Source: Nageia nagi (lineage: Eukaryota; Pinophyta). From it: a DNA stretch of 64,000 nucleotides. The notes under the pieces were generated by a model that made no database searches, was not told where the DNA came from, and was given only the letters and a program-made list of their open reading frames with translations. How positions within the stretch are numbered: the first letter of the stretch is position 1; each line of letters begins with the position of its first letter. Position numbers and translations under genes: made by a program. Below, in pieces: positions 35,535 through 47,930 of this stretch. The stretch covers positions 72,664,001 to 72,728,000 of the forward strand of contig JBITNC010000001.1 of assembly GCA_050084985.1 (NCBI GenBank), given 5' to 3'.

Positions 35535-37504
35535 ATGTCCCCTAAGCGTAAAGTTTATGTGGATAGGTTGAATTTTCATCTTGAGTTGAGGAGGTTGAAT
35601 TTCTCCTTGATCATTCGAACCATTCTAGAATTGGGAGGGCTATTACACTTTTTCGAGAAGTTTGATGGTTATAATAAGGATATATCAAGGTAGTTCTTAG
35701 AAAGTTAGAAGGGCAAGGTAGTTAAGATGTTTGGCACATGGGGGGATCACTTAATAGAAAGCCTTCAAAACACATGCATTCATAGGATTCTTTAAAAATT
35801 CCCTATTTTTAAAATTTACCACATTCTCTTTTAATTTATTAAACCCCTCATGGTAGACCCCTATATAATAAATAATAACCTTTTTAAAATTTACCATTTA
35901 TGAAGAAAAATTAAAGAAATTTTAATACTCCTTAGTATTTTTAACTCTTGATATCATCACCTAGAATTATAGTGATCCAAGACCTTGTCGATTGAAACCA
36001 TTATCTTTTGTTATTTAAAATTGCATGGAATGATGACTAAGAGAATACTCTCTCAATGATGAAATTAAAGTATAACAAAGGCCCTTGGTGATAAAGTCTA
36101 AGAGACTTATTTGTGGCTCTATTTGTGAGAATAAATTATTGATGATGAAATCCAAGTAACTTCTTCTATGTATGCAAGTGTAAAAAAGTAAAGATTCTTT
36201 TTAAAATAATTTATGCAATGGTTATTTCCATTTAGCACTTCCATAACAATTTTTTATCACATAAGATCACTAAGCGATGCAAATGGAAAGTATATTATGA
36301 TCTTGTGGTGGGTTTTTAGTTCTCAAAGTTATACACTCATAAATAATAGTAAATAAAATAGTTTAATTGTAGAAAATTGATAAAATATTTTGTATAAATT
36401 TTAAACACCCCTACCCTACTTAATAAAATACTTACCAATATACCAATAGTTTGACTTGATATTAAAAATACCCCTTGGTATGCACTCACATGGTATTTAC
36501 CATTTCCTAATAGTGACCCCTTCCCCCGTGGTTTGGCATTGATTTTTAGGTGAACCAAAAGTTGTTACCATAGGTTACAAGGTTGGTGGTGCTGGAAGAA
36601 ATGATGAGGTATGATAATCATAGCCTTAAAATGAAGCTTGCTAAGTTTTACAGAGGAGGACCAAAATTAGAACTAGCAAAGCATGGAGGGGTGGTAAGAA
36701 TTTCATTTCCTAAGCCATGGCTAGAATTCATCTTGTTTATTATGTAGTTCACCACTCTCAAACCATAAATATTTGGGTATAAAGCTCTCATATCTATTTT
36801 GTGAATCATCTGAAAGGAAAAAAGATTAATATCCTAGCCTTTCTTTATGCATAATTGGATAAATTTATTGAGAATTTTTAGAAGAGCCATGGTAATGACA
36901 TATATTACTAAGGCTTAATTATCATGGTGTTTAAGTTTATTATGGGTAAAATGGAGATCTCTAAGAGATTTGATTAGACTATTAGCAAGGAAAATCAAAT
37001 CCAAGCAACTCTAGAAGATAAGCATCATGCTACTTTGGAGAAAAAGTAAAGGATTAAATTTGAAGATGAGGATTGGTAGCCTGTGAGAGTTAAAGGCAAT
37101 GAGAGGTGCTACTTACCTTGTAAGGACAAAAAAGGTGCAATCTAGTTAAATCAATTAGATTTAGATGCAACCCCAAAAGTGATAGAGGAGGTGGAGAAGG
37201 TTATGGAGAAATTTATGGTAGTTGGAGGTCCCTTGGTAGAGAAGGAGGGGTTTTTCAAGGAGCCAAAGGAGCTAGAATAAGATGGGAAGCATGGCCAAGA
37301 TGACAAGAATTCATTGGAGGCTTTGGAGCATAAGAAGGGTTTCATGAAAAAGGGGAAGCAAGTACCAACAATTCTCAAGGAAGACCACCCCCAAACCACT
37401 TGTAGTAATAGTATCCTTGAATTGGTTCGATCAATAATGCATATTTTGGAATCCTTTGATAAGATTCTATGAGAACATGAGGCCAAGGATCTTAAGAGTG
37501 GGTA
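35535..37504 (+). pseudogene. Uncharacterised decayed reading frame interrupted by a hAT-like element
   Basis: An ATG at 35535 opens MSPKRKVYVDRLNFHLELRR and reads through a hydrophobic segment to KVVKMFG at 35736, where hAT copy 2 is inserted. Without the element and one copy of its GTTTGGCA duplication the frame continues in phase through MRYDNHSLKMKLAKFYRGGP and ISFPKPWLEF. A frameshift occurs near 36.75 kb, then HLKGKKINILAFLYA, ISKENQIQATLEDKHHA, and a highly charged C-terminal part rich in Glu and Lys ending at a TAA at 37504. Stops sit mainly at presumed Trp, Gln or Arg positions. Total length would be near 390 codons. I do not recognise the family. A transposon-encoded structural protein is a guess. 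Confidence 0.5.
35737..36530. mobile_element. Non-autonomous hAT-like element, copy 2
   Basis: 794 bp with exact 8-bp duplications GTTTGGCA at 35729-35736 and 36531-36538. The left end is CATGGGGGGATCACTTAATA. The right end, read on the other strand, is CACGGGGGAAGGGGTCACTA, so the termini begin CA..G as in hAT transposons, and the 8-bp duplication fits that superfamily. It resembles copy 3 along its full length. No transposase coding capacity. Confidence 0.9.
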
Positions 37505-39480
37505 ATTATTATATGTTTTCTATCTTCACTATATTTTTTTTTAGGTTTAGTGCCTTTGGTGAACTTCTATTATTTCGTAAGCTAGTATAAGGTGTTAATT
37601 AGCAGCTTTACATTACCCATAGGCTAGTGGAGGATTTAGCTATAGAATACAGATTTGGTAGTTATGTTGTTAGTTATTTTGATGTATTTTGGATGGTCCT
37701 AGGTCTAATCTCTTTCATAAGCTTAAATGATTATTTTCTATGAAAATGTAATGGGTTAGGATTCCCTTAAAAATATATCCTCCAATATAAGAAAAAAAAA
37801 TATTAATGAGAATGATAAGCATTGATAAAAATAATTTTGGTTATCAACCTAGAGGATTTATGATATAAAAATTATATCATAATGAAGTTACAATGGAAGA
37901 TCTTCCACAACACCAAAGACCAAAATGAGAATGATATTAGTATGGGGTTACCATGAAGGATTTTCTAATTATTCAAATTCCAAAATAAAAAGGATAATAT
38001 CATGGGATTACCATGAAATTTCTTCTACTACCCTCAATACGAAATAGGGATATCTATATTTGAAGATTTTGTTATGTTTTTTTTATTATTATTAATTTTT
38101 GAACATTAGTATCCTAGTTAAGAATATGAAAATGACAATAAATTAATAATTGAACATTCTAAAATTATGAGCATGATATAAAATCTTTTCAAAGAAAAAA
38201 TTGAAAGAGATATAGTACACATGTATTTTCTTATCTTTTTTTAGATTTTGGACAAAATATTTGTTTGTGATAGAGGACATGAATAGAGGTATTTTGAGTT
38301 GAATTTTTTAATGTCATTTTTGACATTTCATCTATTTAGAATTATTCAAGAGGGAGATAAAAGAGTATCAAAATAATTGTTGATGACTTTTTTATGACAA
38401 AGGGGTAAATCCCTTTAATTGAGTAAAAATAACTTGAAATTTTGTTTCTTCTTAAATAATAAGATTTTTTGAAGTATGATGATTTAATTTTTGGATTATC
38501 AAGATTTATTATTTATTACTAATGGATGTTTTAATTTTTGTTATTACTCAAGTAATTTTGATGATTGGAAACATTACTTTTATGCCTTAAAACTAACTAA
38601 ACTTAGTGGTAATCAAACTAGAAGACATTCTAAAGCTCTGTAAGATTCCTTAAAATTGAGACAATTTAAAAATTTTGAGAAAATAATATCTATATTAGTA
38701 TTCTATAGGATAATGAGACTAATATAGATCATTTTTGTATCCCAATTGACTTAAACTTTGAGATATGACATTTTCTAGATATTTCAATGTTAAAATTGTT
38801 AATGCATATTTATTTTAGAGATATGAAACAATTTATAATTAATGGTGAATAATAATAATCTTGTAAATACTTAACATATCAAGTGGTAAATAATATTTAT
38901 GGATTATTTTATTTCATTTGATTTGTTCACATAACTTTAGGATAAAAATGATGAGATTCATAGTGAAAAATATGTAAAATCAATAAAATATCATATAGAA
39001 AATCATCCTAAGACTTATATAATATCATGGATTTATTTTAGCTAAATATTATTATATTTTTAGGTTATGTATGGGGTGGAATCTAATTTTTGAGCCTCAA
39101 ATGCCTAAGAAGTGGTTATAATCTGTGGTTTTTATGCAACCTAAATCAATAACTATTTATTCAAGATGTGTATTTAGATTTTTATTTGAGCTATTTTTCA
39201 AGATGCACATAATGGTGAAATTTATTTCAATAAATTATAATATTTCAATACCAATAATAATGTTGTCAAATCAATATTGGTGTAGTTTTTAGTCTATTAT
39301 ATCCTAAAATAACTTTTGTAAGCCTATTTGTGCATCTTGATAATGACACCACCTTCTCTCTAATTTTTGTTTTAATTAAAGATATTTATTGATGATAAAA
39401 TATATTATAGTTTTTTCATATTATCATGAAGTTTTATATCTATGGATATTGTATTTGTAACACTTGTAAGCCCAAGTAAT
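37505..39480. other. A-run, tandem repeat and AT-rich unassigned sequence
   Basis: The old reading frame is followed by a possible 3' tail ending at an A-run near 37.79 kb (AAGAAAAAAAAAT), then a 60-bp tandem repeat, then about 1.4 kb of AT-rich sequence with no recognised domain. Confidence 0.4.
37861..38040. repeat. Degenerate 60-bp tandem repeat, three units
   Basis: Units 37861-37920, 37921-37980 and 37981-38040 share an axis of TTACCATGAA(or ACAATGGAA) followed by TCTTC-type and CAAA-type motifs in the same phase. The last two units are most alike (GGGRTTACCATGAA). Confidence 0.65.
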
Positions 39481-40434
39481 TGAAAGTTGGGATTATACAC
39501 TTTCCTATCATTTCCTAGCTCACCTTGGGAAAGTACTTTGATGGACTTCGTAGGTGGATTTCCAATTACTTGAAAATGGAATGACTACTTATATGTGATA
39601 TTTTATATATTTATAAATATGATTATTATATTTCCATGCAAGAAAACTATCACAACTAAAGAAGTATTTGGTTTATTCTTTCAAAATGTGTTTTTGAATT
39701 TCATTTACCTAAAAGTATCATCAATGATCATGGTCCTCAATTCCTTATCAAGTTTTTCACTTAAATTTTGGAAATGTTCGATACAAAATTGAAAATATCC
39801 ATAGTATTTTCTCTTCAAATGTATGGTCAAACAAAATTTTTCAATAAGACCATTATTCACTTATTGGAGGGTTTTAGTCAACAAATACCAAAGACTTGGG
39901 ATGGAAAGTTACTTGGTGTGTTAAAATATTTTATATAACAATATAATTAATTCATATAATCACTTATTACCATTTGATGTTTTTCTTTTGGTTTATTACC
40001 ATATTTTTCTTTTGATGACCATTTTGTATATGGTTCAAATGAAACATGGAGTAACAAGCCAAAAGGTAGCAAGGATTTAAAGTTAATTTAGAAAATTTAT
40101 CTTATTAATGAGAAATCAAGGACAAGATTAGAAGCCTCAACAATAATATAAGGAACATAATGATAAATGCATAATTGTATATAAATTTTAGATGGAATAC
40201 ATGGTGTGATTTTATTTGAGTAAGGAGAGACTTCAAGGAGTTTGTAAGAAGTTAAAGCTCATATGTTATAGATCGTTTCAAATTTTTTATAAGTATGGGG
40301 GAAATGAATTTATACTCAATTTACCTAATTACATGAAAATATATTTTAATCATATTCATTTGGATAATTTAAAACTATTTGATCCTTCACTATTGGCTAA
40401 TAAAGAAGATACTCTAGTTTCCATATTAGGATGA
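39480..40434 (+). pseudogene. Ty3/gypsy integrase relic
   Basis: The reading starts with PWESTLMDFVGGFPIT (first catalytic Asp), then a diverged YLYV segment, then IIIFPCKKTITTKEVFGLFF. After a frameshift come INDHGPQFLIKF (second Asp) and QMYGQTKFFNKTIIHLLEGF, where the third catalytic Glu is replaced by Lys, then PKTWDGKLL. The C-terminal part, open at 40216-40434 for 72 codons, reads KERLQGVCKKLKLICYRSFQ and IHLDNLKLFDPSL. This matches the family's AR.KAKKLKPKR.GPF...VN...LK.F segment. No RT lies directly upstream. The end may continue into a variable tail near 40.5 kb. Confidence 0.8.
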
Positions 40435-41840
40435 CTTGGCTTCATCAACCTTTGAGGAGGCTATAGAGGATATGGTACTTGATAAGAAAATTAATCCTTA
40501 AAGAATGGATAATCAATATTTTTGATTTATTTTTTAAAAATGTAATATTTTTAACAAAATAAGATGTTTATCTAGTGATTGAGTGAGGATTTTATCCTCA
40601 CTTGATGAATTGAAGCTTTTGATGGATAAAAAGATCCCCAATGAAGGAGGCTTGATATAGAATTATTTTTTAAAATAAATAAATTTTTAATAATCATGGT
40701 GAGTAACAAAACATATTAGTATATTATTTTCATGTCATGACTTCATTTTTGTATGTTGGTAGTACAACAAAGGTTGTTAAGAAGTTACTTGCAACTTTAT
40801 AGTTATTCAAAACTTATTAAAAATATATCATTCATATTCTAGAGGCTATAAAATTTTTATATAGATCTAAAATCAACTAAAATGGAATATTATTGGATAT
40901 TTATCAATAAGAAATTTAGAATTATGTATAACATGACTACTTGTGGTTAAGATTTAACCTCCAATTGAGTAGTTTTTACTTGATTGGAAGAATGACTACA
41001 ACTATGATTTATCAAAACCAAGAAATGTAGGTACTTTGATCAATATAAAATAATTTTTTTGATATTTGTCCCTCTTATAAATCAATACAAATACTCTCAT
41101 TTATTTTTTCTAATTATGGTTTGTACTTAATTGGAAATAAAAAGGTTTTGGGAGAAGATGAAGGGAAAAAGTTTTTTCTAGGAATTTGTATCCCAAGAAT
41201 AAAATTGAAGATGAAAGGAAATGATTTCATTGAGAGATTATTTTTAATGGATTTTGCACCATTTTGAAAAGGACTAGGTGAATTTATTGATATTATGGTA
41301 TCTTTTGATGAGTTTTTTGAGCTTGTTAAAGGATTTTATCAAGAGTTTTATTAAAACTGCTAGGGAAACTTTATGCAATTATGTTATCCATTATTATGAC
41401 ATTAGCACTCAAGCTATTGAATTTGTGTCTCCATTTTATGATCAATATTACATAAAGTGTATTTTTTCCTATATAGATATAGTGTTATCATATCATATTT
41501 TCTAATTGCATTATCATAGATTTATGTAGTTAGTAACATTTTCATTTGAGGACATCTAATTTTGCATATTTCAAATATTTAATTGTGAAATAGTCGTAGT
41601 TTATCTATTGTTACAGATCATCAACCAATAAGAGAGAAACTCAAGGAGAGAGGAAACACCCTACTATTATTGATTCGCTAACCTATAGTAAACCTCATCT
41701 CTTTCACTTCTCATTATATATTTATGAATAATACTATCCCATATAAAAAGCTGAATTTATAAGTGGCTAGTAGATGTACCCCATGGGTACTTTATACATA
41801 CTTTGCATGTAATAGAAAAAGGTAATAATGTCAATCTTTC
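40435..41840. other. Unassigned sequence after the integrase relic
   Basis: The plus-strand frame at 41278-41505 is open for 75 codons but shows no motif. The region could include the 3' part of the gypsy relic. No LTR pair was found. Confidence 0.35.
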
Positions 41841-41849
41841 ACTTTTATG

Positions 41850-42300
41850 TGGAAAGATAAACTTATCTCCATAGGAATTACTCTATATAATAATACTATT
41901 TATATCCTTTTTTATGTTGAGAACCACCAATTAGGGTTGTTGAATATTATGACCAATGTTAATAAATGTTTTAGTCTTTAGAGATAATTCATAGAAAACT
42001 TGATCCTAATAATATGGATTATTTATAATGATTTTAACATGGTGGATCTAATATGTAACATTATATGTGTTCCTCAATGTTGATTTACAGGAGAGAGGAA
42101 AGCATGGCTATTTTTCAAGAAAATAATTATCTTTTTTAATGTTATTCCTCAATCATAGATCATTAGTGTAATTATGCTATTTGGTTGCATGGTTAAATTT
42201 TTAGTACAAAGATAGTATAGCATATAATAAAATTGATAAAGATATGCCTAGTCCTTAATTTCTTCTTCCGAATCTACTTTGCCAAATTTGTTTTATCTAT
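41850..42300 (+). pseudogene. Possible LINE endonuclease fragment
   Basis: Plus strand near 42.01-42.05 kb reads WIIYNDFNMVDL, resembling the WI..GDFN.V motif of plant LINE endonucleases, followed by GERKAWLFF (family GE...W). Upstream SLLCGKINL and downstream segments agree loosely. Only one strong motif supports this. Confidence 0.4.
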
Positions 42301-43290
42301 TCATACTTCCATCTAATTTGAAATCTATGGGAGATTAATTTCCAATGATCTTCTAGGTCTAGGTTTATCATGAATACCTATTTTTTGTTACATTCTATAT
42401 AGTAAAATATATTTAGTGTATTTGGAACATATTTCCTTACTTTATTTGAGAGGAAGGATGAATTTCTTATGGAGAAGGCAAATCAAATAACTACTATTTT
42501 TATTCAATCACATAGTACTTAGCTAGCCAAATTTAAAACTAGTTCAATTCAACATTGACTTGAGAGCCTTTTAAGATATCTAAGAGTTGGGAAAAATCCT
42601 TTAAATGAACCTATATAATAGGAATTTTCTCTTATAAGGAAAAATTTTAAATTACAAAATATTATGAAGATAAAGGAGCTTAACTTTGTGCTAGATTGTG
42701 TTAGTTGTAAATTAGGGATATTATTATTAAGTTTATTTCAAAATATTTGGTCTCAAATTAATCCCACATACATACATGTACTATTAATAGATACTATTCA
42801 TTTATTAATATTTTATTATATTTTCTATAAGTTTATTAATAATTATAAGTACATTTTAATATGATATTTATTCACTAAAGATCATCAAGTTGAAATAGAT
42901 ATGTGCATGGAAGTAGTCTCAGCTAGGATTTAAATCATCAAAATATAACTTGTGATCATATCCTTTTCATAAAAGAATTACATATGGATATTTTAATTAT
43001 GGTTAATGGTAAATATTTAGGAATTGAAGATTTTCCTTGTAAATTTTACGATTCTATGGTTAATAATAAGGCATGATATTTTTTATATGTATAAGGAATC
43101 CATGAAAAAAGGATCATTAAGGGAAATGATAAATAAAGAAAATACTAAATTTATTCTTAATTAGAAAATCATAAATTAATCACTAGTTGACATCCTACTA
43201 TATTATTAAATATTTTATATAATTGTATAGTAAAATCTTTTAGCTTTGAGACTTAATATTATTTCCTTTCATTTTTCATCTAACATATGA
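42301..43290. other. Unassigned AT-rich sequence
   Basis: No domain was recognised on either strand. It may include unreadable parts of the copia relic that follows on the minus strand. Confidence 0.35.
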
Positions 43291-43299
43291 CTTTCATCA

Positions 43300-44260
43300 T
43301 GGTCATTATTTTCTTGAAAGTATTCTTGTTGATCATATGGTGTCATGACTTACAATGAAAGTACATTTCCTCATAATCAATACCATATTTTAGATAAAAT
43401 CTATGGTAATTAATATTTTTGTGTACTTGTTAATAATGCAATATTAACTATTGAGCTTGGTATTGTATAGCCATTTGGTTCAAATGATATATTTTTACTT
43501 AAGTAATTATTGAATCCTATATTTTGTCCTTTTCTATAGAATTTATTTTTTCTCCATAGTAACAACCCATTATTTAGACTTGATAGTTTTATCAATGGTT
43601 CTAGATTTACTTAAAATATGAGATAATGCAAAGTAATTCAATTCATCAAGAATTTGATTAATAACTTAATTTTATTACCTTATCATGATTGAAGCTTTAG
43701 TTTCATCTTGAAAAATTCATCTAATATTTGTGAAGCTAGATTTGAGAGTAATAATATTTTATAATTTCCTCCTTAATATGTGGTAGATGGACCACCTAAT
43801 GCTAGAGTAGAAGATACTTCAATAAATATTTATTGAGTAACTTATATGTCATATTCATTTAAATTTTTATATATTGATCATCCCCTTCACGTACAAACTC
43901 CTTCCAATTTTTGCAATGATCATCATAAACCCTACTCTTAATAACAATGACATCATGGAAAAATAGTATTATTCATATTTTTAGGATTGTAGAAGTTGTA
44001 TGTATTTCTTTTGTCAATATAACCTATGAAGAAATTAGGCATACCTTTTCAATCCAAATTCTTTTTATTTTCAATATTACTATGCATATATTTTAAGCTT
44101 CCAAATGCCTTAAAATTTGCAATATTTAGATTATTACCATTCCAAAATCATATGAAGTTTATTCTTGAATATTATAGCGGGAATCCTATTGAGTATATAG
44201 GAAGTTATCCTTACCACTTTAACCCAATATATCATCTCCTATAACCCCTTACTTTTACCA
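43300..44260 (-). pseudogene. Ty1/copia relic (integrase C-terminal part and RT start)
   Basis: Minus strand near 44.15-43.95 kb reads NGNNLNIANFKAFGSLKYMH and, after a stop, KGMPNFFIGYIDKRNTYNFY. These match the G.KP.V..L..FGC.AYVH and K...FVGY.....YR.YDP stretches of copia integrases. Further down, near 43.4 kb, NYHRFYLKYGIDYEEMY resembles the copia RT segment KGY.Q..GIDY.EVF. Stops are abundant and no catalytic RT motif is readable. Confidence 0.55.
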
Positions 44261-44819
44261 TACTTCTAGCTAATTCTATGAGCATATGAGTCCTCCAATT
44301 GAATCAATATGATAAAAGGATCCTAAAATAGATAACCATAATTACCATTGCATAAGAAAACTAGAGCCTTGGGAATTAAATAAGGAAACCACCTACAAGT
44401 AAACAATTGTACCGTATGGAATTTTGAATGTATGTATGTAACAAAATATCAAAAAATAATATATATATAATTTATGGATTAAACATAAATTGACTCATGC
44501 AAATCTCAATAAAAGAATTTCTCATATCTAAATTAAAAAAGCCAATCCAATCTAATAAATCCTAATACTTGATATACATTTTCTTGTGCCACACCAAAAT
44601 ATAAAAAATCATAAAACTCAATCAAAATAGAATAATAATTAAATTCATCAATAACAACACTAAAATTATAGCATAATCTCACTACAAACCTTATTAATTA
44701 TGATAAAAACCAAGAATTAAACTTTTTTCTAAAGCTTGCAACTTAGTTGCTTCTCTTTTTATCTATTTTCTAACATCTTGCAAATACAATAGACCAAAAA
44801 GGGCCTATAGGGGTTATTT

Positions 44820-45120
44820 TAAAATGCCACCTAAGCCTTTTACCTGCAATTATCTACCCATTGTCTATGCAAGTGTTGCCAAAATTTGATACTCTATGGA
44901 GATAGTTTATAATCGCCCTTATAGGGTCTGAAAAAACTACCTCAAATGTAAAAACACTCATGAAAATTGCTTGAAAAGGAGATTTAGGGGAAATTTAAAA
45001 CCACCTCCATAGGTTCCTAAAAATTGCCTCCAAAACCAACTTATAGAGGGGGTTTAAAATGACTTCAACACCCAAAAACCCACCTCAAAAACCCTTAAGA
45101 GGTGGTTTAAAACTACCTCA
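44820..45120. repeat. Cluster of a short motif in both orientations
   Basis: Variants of AAAMYRCCTC (for example ACCACCTCCA, ACTACCTCAAA, CCACCTCAAAA) and the complement GAGGTGGTTTAAA occur at least seven times in 300 bp. The last pair forms an inverted repeat near 45.1 kb. Dense short motifs of this sort occur in subterminal regions of CACTA-type transposons, but no CACTA terminus pair was established. Confidence 0.45.
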
Positions 45121-45126
45121 AAACTT

Positions 45127-45128
<2 letters not shown>

Positions 45129-45204
<76 letters not shown>
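45129..45204. repeat. (AT)n microsatellite
   Basis: About 75 bases of uninterrupted alternating A and T follow AAACTTTATT. The open frame running across it is an artefact of the repeat. Confidence 0.97.
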
Positions 45205-45208
<4 letters not shown>

Positions 45209-45233
45209 TTATTTTTATTTATTTATTTATTTA
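45205..45233. repeat. (TTTA)n microsatellite
   Basis: TTTA-type tetranucleotide units directly continue the AT run, with one longer T-run. Confidence 0.9.
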
Positions 45234-46013
45234 TCTATAAATCCTCAAATACTATAAAGTTGTTATATTTAACTATTTGTAAAGAATCCTATATAATCGT
45301 AGAGTGAAGATATGGAGAGGGAGGTGTAAGAATCACATGAAAGGAGAAAAGTATTTCTCCTATCATGAATCATCCTATTTATTAGCATTAAAATTAGGAT
45401 GTATTTCATCCCTTTGGTCCTTGATGTTGGTATATTTGGCATCTTTACTAGCTGCAGCTACACTTTTCCCTGATCTATTGTTCTATTTTACCTATTTACT
45501 TTCTTCATGGACATGTTAACCAAGATTTGTATCATTTTCTTGGTGATATTAGGCATCCTTTTCTCCATCTTTGATTGTTCCTTTCTCTTAGAGTTATCCC
45601 CTACCCCCTAATTAGTTCTCTCAACCTTATGTGTCCTTTTCCTCATATCAATCCTTGATGACTCTTTGAATTACCCTATGATTTTGACATAGAAAACTTT
45701 ATCCTTTTTTCCCTTACGTCCTCACTGACCATCAATCCTTACCTCTTAGGATTCCTTTATACCTTCATCCTTTATATACCTCCCATGCTTGCTACTAGCA
45801 CAATTACTAACTTAAACTCCCCTAGCAACTTCATCCACCACCATGCCATGTTTCCCTCTTACTCTCTTTCCAAGGGCCCTTACATCACCATTTCCCACAA
45901 ATCTTTAATACTATTTGCAAAGAGATACATCATAGAAAATTTTAATAATTTTTTGATACAATGGAACTATATTCGAATCAACCTTGCATTTGTTAATTGA
46001 GATTTCAAGAGAA
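45234..46013. other. Unassigned sequence
   Basis: Open frames of about 70 codons at 45304-45519 and 45785-46000 carry no motif. Composition is pyrimidine-rich on the plus strand (45.53-45.9 kb), as seen elsewhere for minus-strand transposon coding sequence, but no family is recognised. Confidence 0.35.
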
Positions 46014-47930
46014 TCAATGTTCTTACTCTTTAAACATCATCCTAACTATCCAATTTAACATAAACATTTAAAAGAACATAAGAGGGAGCATATTTAGATT
46101 CCAACAAAAAAATGATTGTTACCACAAATTCCCCTATTCTTAAATTCTTATGTGATCTACAAGCACCATGTAGACACATCCACACACCCAATTCAAGTTT
46201 TATGGGCATCTTGGCAATGAAAATCAAAGCTTCCTCAAGATAGCCTACATAAAAAATTAAATTTATATGAATTATATAATAAAATTTATTTTGAAAGCCT
46301 TATATACTAGACTTTTCATTTCTATCATTAAATAATTCTAATAATCAAACCTGGATAATAATTTTTAATAGTTAAATATACAAAACATGGTCTAATTCTA
46401 CCCAAAATATTCTTGGTATGGTTATCCATGGATAGTGCATAATTTGCATCACTTTACAATTGTATAGGATTCCTAAAAAATAGTTCAATATGATGACTAT
46501 GTAGAATTAAAAATAAGGCTTTCATAAATATTGCATCAATATATTTAGGCAATTATGATCACTTGATAATATGATGTAAACAATCAACAACATTGTCTAT
46601 TTATTCAAATATTTAATAAAATTATGTTAAAAAATAAAATCAAACATAGTTACCTTTATACTTGAAATCATGTACCATGCCATTATGCAAGACTCTTTAG
46701 ATCTTGCATTAATTTACACCAACAATAATCTCTACAAGAACATTTGACTACATCAATATACATAGGGAGTCACATTCACTTGACAATATGATGTCACTAG
46801 TCAACAACACTAGATATATTTGTATAAATATGTAATAAAAATACTTTTTGAAAAATTAAAATGAAACATAGTTTCCTTTCTACCTGAAAGCATGGACCAT
46901 GTCATTATGCAAGACTCTTTAGATCTCATCAATGAAATGTATAATTATTTTTTGGAGAAAATCTCAACCAAATATATAATTATCTATTGTATATATTCAC
47001 ACAAAGGTTTAAGCCCTTATAAAATATATTGATCAACAACCATCATAAGATCTTATGCAATATATAATCAATTTAAATATTTTTCTTAAATATGCATGAT
47101 CAATTTGAATGCAACTATAGACCAAAATTTTCATTCCTATCACTAAAAATTTCTAATAATCAAATCTGGATGATAATTTTTAGTACTTAAATGTGTAAAA
47201 TATGATCTAATTCCATCCAAAAATTCTTGGTATTTTTATCTATAGACATTGCAACATACGCATCAACCTATAAATAAATTACTATATAGAATTTAGGTCT
47301 AAATGGCTAATGCAAACATGGGCACAAGAAAATAGAATGAATCCAAACTAAATGACGATACAAAATAATAAAGGAAAGAGAAAAGTAAAATAAAAGTATG
47401 TACCCTTTTATCAAATTCAATACAAATTTATCCAAATATCTTCTTGCTTACTATATTTCTTCAATGTTCTTACTCTTTGAACATCATCCCAACTGCCCAC
47501 TTTAAAATAAATATTAGAAAGAAGAATCTAATATGGAGTATATTTAGGCTTTAATAAAAAAAACATTGTTACCACAAAATACCCTATTCCTACATTCTTA
47601 TGTGATGTACAAACACCAAGTAGACATATACACACACCTAATTCAACAATCAACAACATTGTTTATTTGTACAAATAATTAATAATACTTTATAGTTTTA
47701 TTTCTACATGAAATCATGCACCATGTCATTTTCCAAGCTTCTTTAGATCTTGCATTACTTTGCATTACCAATAATCTCCAAACTAACATTATCCTACATC
47801 AATATACATAGGTAGTTATATTTACTTGATAATATAATTTTAGCAATCAACCACATTGTCTATTTGTATAAATATTTAATAATAACACTTTTTAGAAAAA
47901 CTAAAATGAGATATGGTATTATCGATACAA
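46014..47930. repeat. Nested degenerate tandem duplications
   Basis: A block of about 185 bp at 46014-46200 (TCAATGTTCTTACTCTTTRA start) recurs at 47461-47645, 1447 bases away. A second block starting ACTTGATAATATGATGT recurs at 46561, 46778 and 47824, with a partial copy from 47644. A third (TCTAATAATCAAAYCTGGAT) recurs near 46.34 and 47.15 kb. AGACTCTTTAGATCT recurs near 46.69 and 46.91 kb. The similarity is eroded but colinear. No coding potential. Confidence 0.7.

Noticed and set aside
41278-41505. 75-codon plus-strand frame near 41.3 kb as a gene
   Set aside because: No start context, no motif and no continuation; likely relic or chance.
45059-45307. Open frame of 82 codons rich in Ile-Tyr
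   Set aside because: It is produced by translating the (AT)n microsatellite and has no coding signal.
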